DNA of 64,000 nt from Aaosphaeria pasadenensis. Lineage: Eukaryota; Ascomycota; Dothideomycetes; Pleosporales. Below are positions 57,265 to 64,000 of the stretch, piece by piece. The stretch's first letter is position 1; the number at the start of each line of letters is the position of its first letter. The DNA lies in the NCBI GenBank assembly GCA_022813625.1, contig JAKLMB010000005.1, positions 310,001-374,000 on the forward strand. Reading direction: 5' to 3'. The notes below the pieces were generated by a model. The model was not told the DNA's origin. It was given only the letters and a program-made list of their open reading frames with translations, and did not search any database. The translations under genes and the position numbers were made by a program.

Positions 57265-58633
57265 CTAGTCGAAGTTGAAAGCGTTCTTGTAGGCCTTCTT
57301 CTCGCGCTCCTTCCTGTCCTTGACCCTCTTCTTCGCAGCCTCAAGCTCCTTGATGATCGCCGAGTCGCCGGGCGCGAGCTTCTGCGCGGCCTCGAGGTCA
57401 GCCTGGGCGTCCTCGTCGCTCTTCTTTCCGACCTTCGCCTGGGCCCTTCGGAAGAGCGCCTTCGCTTTGTCCTGGTCCTTGATGCCCTCGACCTCGAGAG
57501 CCTTAGTCGCGCTCTCAGCGGCGTCGTTGAACTGGCCGACCTTGTTCTGCAGGAGCGCGCTGTTGGAGTGCAGGGAGATCTTGAGGGCGTTGAGTTTCTG
57601 GCCGAGCTCGGCGGGGTCCGAGTCGAGCGGCACGGGGTACTCGTGCAAGTAGCGGATCGCCTTCTGGTACTTCGTGATGCCGAGGTGGAGGTCGCCCTTC
57701 TTGAAGGCCGTGTTTCCGAGGTCCTTGAGCTTGGTGGCGATCTCGACGATCTCGTCGCCCTTCCACTCGACGTCGCCGGACTTCTGGTCCTCGGGGAAAT
57801 CTTCGTAGGGGTCGCCCGTGGGGTCGGCGGCCTTCTCGGTGGCCTTGTCGTACTCCTCGCCCTTGAGCTCGCCGCAGTCTTGTGGATATTAGTATTTTGC
57901 TTAATGTACAGGCGCATTGGATATGTACGTACCGGCGATGATGACGTCTTGGTATGGCTTGTCTCCGCTCTGTGTCTTCAAGTTCTCAATCTGTCTGACG
58001 ATGCTCTTGCCATTGATGACCTCGCCGAAGACAACGTGCTTCTTGTCGAGATGCGGCGTCGGGACGGTAGTAACGAAGAACTGGCTGCCATTGGTCCCGG
58101 GACCCGCGTTGGCCATGCTGAGCAGGAAAGGCCTGTCGTGGATCTTCTCGAAGTTCTCGTCGTCGAACTTCTCGCCGTAGATCGACTCGCCGCCGGTGCC
58201 GTTGCCCTGCGTGAAGTCTCCTCCCTGGATCATGAACTGCTTGATTATTCGGTGGAAGCCTGAGCCCTTGTAGTGGAGGGGCTTGCCGGCCTTGCCGATG
58301 CCCTTCTCGCCCGTGCAGAGCGAACGGAAGTTGTCGGCGGTCTTGGGGACGACTTCGAGGAGGTTAGCGATTCTGAATTACGGCGGGGGGAGCGGGAAGG
58401 TCTGCGTACTGTCATCGTACTGTCGTCACGTTAGCTCTCAGCCTTCACGAATGGATTCCAAGGGAACTTACGAGTTCAAAGGCAACCCTTCCTGCCTTGG
58501 TACCACCAATGGTGATGTCGAAGAAGACTCGGGAACGCTCTGCCAAATATCAGCCTCGAAACTCCTTCGATGGCTTGTTTGCTCGAGGAAACAAAGCCCG
58601 AAGCGAGTTGCAGATCTTACTGTGGTCAGCCAT
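57265..58633 (-). CDS. CPR6: Cyclophilin-40 peptidyl-prolyl isomerase with TPR domain
   Basis: Five exons (58633-58621, 58539-58472, 58419-58410, 58352-57933, 57878-57265) give 374 residues, the normal length for Cyp40. Exon 1 is 13 nt and exon 3 only 10 nt (codes YDD and one base). The cyclophilin domain holds RSRVFFDITIGGTKAGRVAF, FHRIIKQFMIQGGDFTQGNG, FLLSMANAGPGTNGSQFFVT (active-site residues) and HLDKKHVVFGEVI. Three TPR repeats follow (LKDLGNTAFKKGDLHLGITK, LQNKVGQFNDAAESATKALE, KALFRRAQAKVGKKSDEDAQ) that bind the Hsp90 C-terminus. It is a cytosolic Hsp90 co-chaperone. A heat-shock element lies 170 bp upstream. Third positions are strongly C/G biased, suggesting high expression. Confidence 0.95.
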
Positions 58634-59587
58634 ATTTGTTGCTTGCTACGAGGCTTAATCTAGTGGTAACTCTCTTGGAACAACTTGTTCGTGTGCGCAG
58701 AAAGATGTCTAAATGCCGGGTATGAGGAAGAAAAGGAGGGAAAGGCGACAATGGATTGAGGCTGAGGCGAAGTTAAGTTGTCGTTGTGTGCAGAGGTACC
58801 AGAACTTTCTAGAGCTCCCCCCCGCAGTCACCTGCCAAGACCCCACCGCAGGAACAAAACCCACCATTGACGCTAGAGTGTATACTCAATTTCATATTAA
58901 GCATAGCAATGTGATCGTGCTTCACGTTGATTCCACTCAGTCAAAAGATTGTAATTCGGCTGTAACATCCTATTTCACAATGCTCCGTTCACTCAGTATA
59001 AGGTTTAATTAGATACTAATTTAACAATTCTTTATATTTTCTTTAAATATCAAGACAGTTAATCTAAACGAAGAATGTAGATTGTATATTTATACTAGTA
59101 AGGTAGTGTTTCCATACTTGTATAGTCTCTACAAATGTCTAATTGAAAAATAAATTATTGCTCGCATCATTGTCTCTGAATGGCCGAGCAGTACATTGGC
59201 CGAGGAACCCAAAATATCACGATAACTGGCGACCGTGAAGGTTGAGAAGCAATGCATTAGTTTTAGAATTACCTATGAACTCGAGTAATTCTATCACGAC
59301 TATCACGAACACATACGACACAGTGCATCGAAGAATAAATGAGTCTAGCCAATCAAGGAATGTATTAGGATGTGAGAGGGGTATGTAAAATATGCTTGAG
59401 TATGAAAGAAGGCTGCGAGCAGATGAGATGATAAAGATGAGCAAGAATAACAACGCCATGATAATCGCCAATATTTTTGGTTTTCCCACAGAAGACGCAG
59501 GCTGTGAATGATCCCCCAATGCATCGATTTATCTCTTATTCGTGAAATAGATGAAACGACAGGTTATGTGTTGTGATGCATTCTTGT
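58634..59587. other. Intergenic region upstream of cyclophilin-40
   Basis: 954 bp. It contains the cyclophilin promoter with its heat-shock element, then AT-rich sequence to the end of the IFRD gene. No gene is supported; the 100-codon frame at 59217-59519 is AT-rich and unlikely. Confidence 0.45.
58802..58814 (-). promoter_or_regulatory. Heat-shock element of the cyclophilin-40 gene
   Basis: GAACTTTCTAGAG on the plus strand shows three alternating 5-bp units, GAA-nn-TTC-nn-GAG, with one mismatch in the third unit. This is the binding pattern of Hsf1. Cyp40 genes such as yeast CPR6 are known Hsf1 targets, which supports the assignment. Confidence 0.55.
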
Positions 59588-61144
59588 CTATCGTCTTGAA
59601 GACATTGAGAATGGGAGGCATCTTGAGACCGCCTCGTTCTCGTCGTAATGAGTTGGGAATCCTCCCTGTAGCGCTCGTCGTAGGGCGTTGAGCCTCAACA
59701 GCTTCCACCACTTGTCTATTCTGACTTCGACGGATCGGTTGATTTTGACCTTCATCCTACCGCCACCGTAGACACGTCCAGTCTCCTGGTCTAATGCGGT
59801 TGAGTACTTTGGTCCGCGCGTGGGGCGCTCGACTGAATTTCGGATGTCAGCGAAGGAAGAGTGTAGCGTCTTCCGGTCCTTCTTGGAGATGCTGCGCGCC
59901 GAGACGGTTGCAAGATCGTCTAACTTGTGGAGGAGCTGGTCTTGCCGTCGGTATACGGTATATCGCTTGATCATTCGGGGGCCGTGGAGAGGTGCTTCGT
60001 CAGAATCGGAGTCAATGCCTTCATCCGACACTTCCTCGTCGTCCTCCTGCGGGGTGTGCGACTTCTCGTACATCAAAGCTATATTCTCGCCCGCTGCAAT
60101 CTGGACTCCAGCGTCGGAGCTGTCTAACTGGTCCACGAAGGCCTCGATAGCGGCTTCGGTTGTTTCTTCAAGATCGTCAACCTCAGTAGCCAAGAGGCCC
60201 CATGCCTCAAGAGCGGCAGTCACCACAGGTCCTTCGTCATGCGCTTCGACCGAGAGACCGTCAGACTCTACAATCTCCAGATAGTAACCCATGATGTTCT
60301 CCATCTCTTCTTCGGATGCTCCGCCAAAAAAGGCAGCAATACCAAGACCATGAATGGCGCTAACCTTAGTTTTCACAGAATCGGCGTTATTGACCATGCG
60401 CTTGAGAAGGTCTGTCACATCGTCATACACATCGCCAGACTCGATGGTAATGATGAAGGCGGTCAATGCTGGGCGGATTAGCTTCGGTCAGTCCATAGGT
60501 TGATATTGAGACATACCCTTGATAGCCGCAACGGTCTCGCGTTCGGTCGTGTCGGTCTTGATGCTCCTCATGATAGCCGGCAGCAGTTCACTCTCGTGAG
60601 ATTCAATATCGTCCTTGGCATACTTGGCCATGAGGATGTGCGCGAAAATGTTGAGGCTTTCAGCGCGGCCATCGGTGCTGGTACGTTTACGATCGATGAT
60701 GTGTTCAATACGATTACTGAGTTCTGTCTTCCAGGCATCGACCGGCAGATCGACATCTTCACCATTGAGTATTTCGTCTATGGAATTTGTGCTGCTCGAA
60801 GAATTGGTGGTTAGCGTGGTGTCGGAGTCATAGGAAAACCGCCGTGTCATGATGTCATAACCTTTTTCGTGCCACGCGAAATCCGCAGCAACAAAAAAAA
60901 ATAACAATAGAGAAGGGAGGAAAAAGTGCCAGAGAATAACTCACCTCCAGGCAGTGCCATCGCTCAAATAATCTTCATCATCCGACACCTGTCCGCTCGG
61001 GTTGCGCGAGGTGGCTCTCGATTGGGCGGGGGAATTAACTTTTGAGTTTGCTTTAGACGAGACGGCCGATGCCTGTCGTGAGCGTGCTTTGCGCGACACG
61101 GTTTTGCCGCTTTCGAGAAGGGCTTGACGGCGGAGGTCATGCAT
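59588..61144 (-). CDS. Interferon-related developmental regulator (IFRD) family protein
   Basis: Three exons (61144-60945, 60794-60517, 60468-59588) give 452 residues. The N-terminus is basic and Ser-rich (HDLRRQALLESGKTVSRKAR). The typical SDDEDYLSDGTAW leads into NSIDEILNG, and helical HEAT-like repeats follow (ESLNIFAHILMAKYAKDDIE, VSAIHGLGIAAFFGGASEEE, VVTAALEAWGLLATEVDDLE). The C-terminal block FADIRNSVERPTRGPKYSTA and VEVRIDKWWKLLRLNALRRA is the conserved IFRD C-terminal region. Family members act as transcriptional co-regulators in animals, and some eukaryotic members bind stalled ribosomes; the fungal role is little known. Intron 1 is 150 nt with a poly-T run and offers two acceptors three bases apart. 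Confidence 0.9.
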
Positions 61145-64000
61145 GTTGGGCAGGCGGAAGATATGGATATGGTGGCCAGAACGGCAGGCTGTAAGGGATA
61201 TAGAGAGGTCGAGCCTTTTGACAAGGTTGCAGGTGGGCGGATGATGTGTTGGCGGCGAAATTCAGGTAGGCAGGTCGCAGTGCGGGGTGAGGGAAATGGA
61301 GGTATTGAATAGGTAGTTGTGTCGACAGCAAGTTATTGCCAGGGGATGGAGTCGCGATAGGCAGTAGAAGGTATTTGTAACTGTTGACGAGAAGACATGA
61401 GTCAAAGCTGGAGGCGAAAAAAGGTAACAGGTAACCAAGGGATGTTGTTGAGGGAGTTCAAAGGGTTGGTGTTGAGTGAAGAAGATTGGTGGGGTGTGGA
61501 GGATTAAGGTGAGGTGAGGTGAGGTGAGGCGTGTGTGTAGAGGCAGAGAGAGAAGGCGAACAATTTGGGTGAATAATGTTGAATGGGTGGACGGATGGAT
61601 GAATAGGAACAATACCATAGGACAAAAGGGCCTTACAACAGGTACGTACCTCGTACCTAGGTAGTCGGTAGGTAACCACGAAACTTGGAAGGGAAAATCC
61701 GGGGAGGGAAACTGTGAATGGATTAAAGCGTCATCATTCGAGCCAGGTCAAACGGAGCTAACCCTCCTTTGTACCTGCTTAACCCCTTTTAGGACTAAAG
61801 GGATTACATATCCACCTATCATCTATCGACGAGTACCTATCATACCATCTATCATCTACCATCTACTATCTCTCTACCTACCTATATCAACAAATTAATC
61901 TATTTCCCTTTTCTAATCCATCATATCCTGCGTGATAACAGAAAAAAGCTCATGTCCGAGGTAAATGACAAACATTCCATGCCGACCGTTATAGAGCACC
62001 ACGCTGGCAACCTCGCTGGCCATGCTTCGTTGGCACACATGCCGCCAACTGGCACCTCAGATCCTCAGCCAACAATGCTCACCACGCTCACCATCACAGC
62101 CTTCCGACTAGTCGACAACATGATATTCAACCTTCTTCCAGATGATGTGTGCCCATGGGTGTCCATCACAAGTCTGCCTAGATCCTCCCTAACGCTTTTC
62201 ACATGTTCCACTCTGAAATCTCGCGCGATATCGATAACGTCTCCGCCGCGCCACCCTGTGACATGAAACATCCAAGGCATCCACCCACCCAACGGTCACT
62301 ATGCATGCGACGGATGCCGCGTCTTCATCATATGTCTCTGACCCAGCCAACAAGCATAGTCTAGTTGTCTGTCTGCGGTTTTCGGTCTACAGCCTGCGGT
62401 CTTCTACGAACCATCATCTTTGCCATAGTTGGCTCTCTGCGCTGACTAGGTCAACCCGGGTCCACAGCGCCTAGTAGATTGAAAGGACGTTGGCTACAAT
62501 GTTGGTCCTTACTCCTCATAGGGCGCCCTGTACTTTTGCCATAAGCTGGCGACATAAACCAGAGCATGTTGGCTGGTCGCTTCGTTGCCCCGTCTTGGAA
62601 AATCAGACGCTATCTAGACTTCTACATGATCTACCTGTGACTATGTATCGGTTCTCTATGCATATCGGTCCTCGCATAATCGGCCAATGGCATAACCGGT
62701 TTTCTCTACAGCCGCCATGCTAGTTGCTAGTCCGTGTTTGTATTCTCTACATCTCGGAACATAACCGCCAACGATGCAACAACTACAGCCATCCACTACT
62801 ATAGAATGTTGTTGGTGGCTCAATAAACGTACTCGACATACGTATACCCGGGGGCCATTTCCTTTACCCATGGATACCACGAGGTCATGGATAGCTTACC
62901 AAGCAGGTTTCTCTGCCAAACCCAGCGAGAATCAAGCATTCTCGCCTACCTGCGCCTACATGCTCCTTCACTCGGTCGGTCTCATCATATTCCCGACTCT
63001 CACGCACCAGGCCAGACCAGCCACGCACTCGCCTCACTCCTACGCCTACATCCACATTTCAACGTTGCTCGACAAGGAATGCCATGCATTGGTCTGACCG
63101 CACGAGACGAATGTACCGGTATGTTCATCCATTCTCTTTGCATACTATACAACGAAGTAGCTTGGATAGAATACCTTGTCGCGTGGGACTTTCGGTTCGT
63201 CTGAGCGAATCACCACCCTCCTAGACAACATCATCGTTAGCTTTCACCAACTCATTGCCATCTCACGATCAATTTCCCAAGAGGGACCGTATGCGACCCG
63301 CCTGTACGGACATTCCCAAGAACTCAGATTCTCTAGACCCGTCATGCGTCCGGCTCCCGCTGTGCCTTGTAGGCGCAGGGCATGGTCGACCCAAGGACCA
63401 AGCTAGACGAAAGGAACTAAGCATGAGTGCGAATCCCTCCGCACATCATGGCCCCCACAGAAGCAGACACCATGGACGAGAGTGATCCCGTATCGCGCGT
63501 ACCTTGCACATGCCTATAGTCGAGCGTTCCAAGCAAAGCCCCTGCCCCCCGTGGGATTGAATAACGTTCAAGCCATGCCCTGATCCAGCTAACGAGGTGT
63601 AATCCGATCAGGTGCTCGGAGAGCGAGGGGTAATCCGACCAGGTATTCGGACAAACTACCTGTACTCCCTTACATCTCCATCTCCGCCGCCCGTCATAGC
63701 CGCGCTCAATGCATCTCCATGCGGAAACAACAGCGACCAATTATCCAACAACAACAAGAAATCACCAATAGACTACCAATTACAGTCGTCAATGTATCAT
63801 CTCTCGGCTTACCCGGAGGACCGCCGACAAATGAAGATCGGATCGGAATCTTACTAGTCCCAATCGTTCATCGCAATCGCACCGCGCACCTGCTCGCCCT
63901 GCACAGCACGCTCTGCACCGCACCGCACTGTAGTCACATCCGCGACGAAACAAACGACCCCTCCTTTTGCATCACAATCACGATGAAACCCAATCGAGAT
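61145..64000. other. 2.9 kb terminal region without a supported gene
   Basis: The first 0.6 kb is the IFRD promoter with a GGTGA repeat. Around 61805-61895 is a low-complexity ATCTACC/TATC stretch. Short frames further on (61952-62266 plus, 62065-62292 minus, 63417-63740 minus) show no family features. A gene may begin beyond the edge. Confidence 0.4.
61508..61531 (+). repeat. GAGGT short tandem repeat
   Basis: Four to five tandem copies of GTGAG/GAGGT in the presumed leader or promoter of the IFRD gene. A simple-sequence repeat of uncertain role. Confidence 0.8.

Noticed and set aside
57060..57917. 285-codon minus-strand frame rich in Arg/Ser/Thr
   Set aside because: It overlaps the last exon of cyclophilin-40 in another frame; the composition is that of a shifted frame.
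57112..58263. 383-codon plus-strand frame opposite cyclophilin-40
   Set aside because: It is a mirror of the strong C/G third-position bias of the real gene; its product is Leu/Val-rich without family features.
61952..62292. Opposed frames of 104 and 75 codons in the terminal region
   Set aside because: No motifs; neither strand shows clear coding bias.

Overview
The window is nuclear DNA of a filamentous ascomycete (Pezizomycotina; Dothideomycetes is a guess). Genes lie on both strands and carry short introns (mostly 45-75 bp) with GT..AG ends. The families are typical of moulds: a Zn2Cys6 regulator, a HET-domain protein, two PTH11-like rhodopsin-fold membrane proteins, a But2-domain secreted protein and a GPI-type GH17 glucanase. 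All gene models below were spliced by hand from the sequence. Phases were checked exon by exon; there was no transcript or database support.

Region 1 (0.7-11.2 kb) looks like a compact catabolic cluster: an MFS transporter of the allantoate-permease type, a type-B carboxylesterase, an Aro8-like PLP aminotransferase, a Zn2Cys6 transcription factor and an HpcH/HpaI-type class II aldolase. A CGG-rich element (CGGTCCGAG-N2-CCGG or close variants) occurs in both divergent promoters of this block, and a degenerate copy lies upstream of the transporter. The simplest reading is a regulon run by the resident regulator: uptake, ester hydrolysis, transamination to a 2-oxo acid, then retro-aldol cleavage. 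The substrate is unknown.

Region 2 (11.2-32 kb) is mixed and partly gene-poor. It holds an orphan ORF, a possible decayed gene, the GH17 glucanase (eglC-like), a GNAT acetyltransferase, a BTB-like protein, a GH16-domain protein with a Pro/Gln-rich head and no signal peptide, a 102-residue membrane/amphipathic protein, a fragment resembling a thiamine-diphosphate decarboxylase, a PTH11-like membrane protein, about 3.6 kb without a convincing gene, and a But2-domain secreted protein broken by one in-frame stop.

Region 3 (32-46 kb) has an MFS drug/polyamine-type exporter with a long cytosolic tail, a HET-domain protein, a small Ser/Pro-rich protein, isocitrate lyase, a DUF1365 membrane protein and a second PTH11-like protein.

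Region 4 (46-64 kb) starts with a 2.7 kb spacer carrying a 16-bp tandem repeat. It continues with a disordered conserved-looking protein, a large RasGAP, a cyclophilin-40 with a 10-nt micro-exon and an upstream heat-shock element, and an IFRD-family protein. The last 2.9 kb shows no gene I can support. No tRNA, rRNA, CRISPR or intact transposon was seen.
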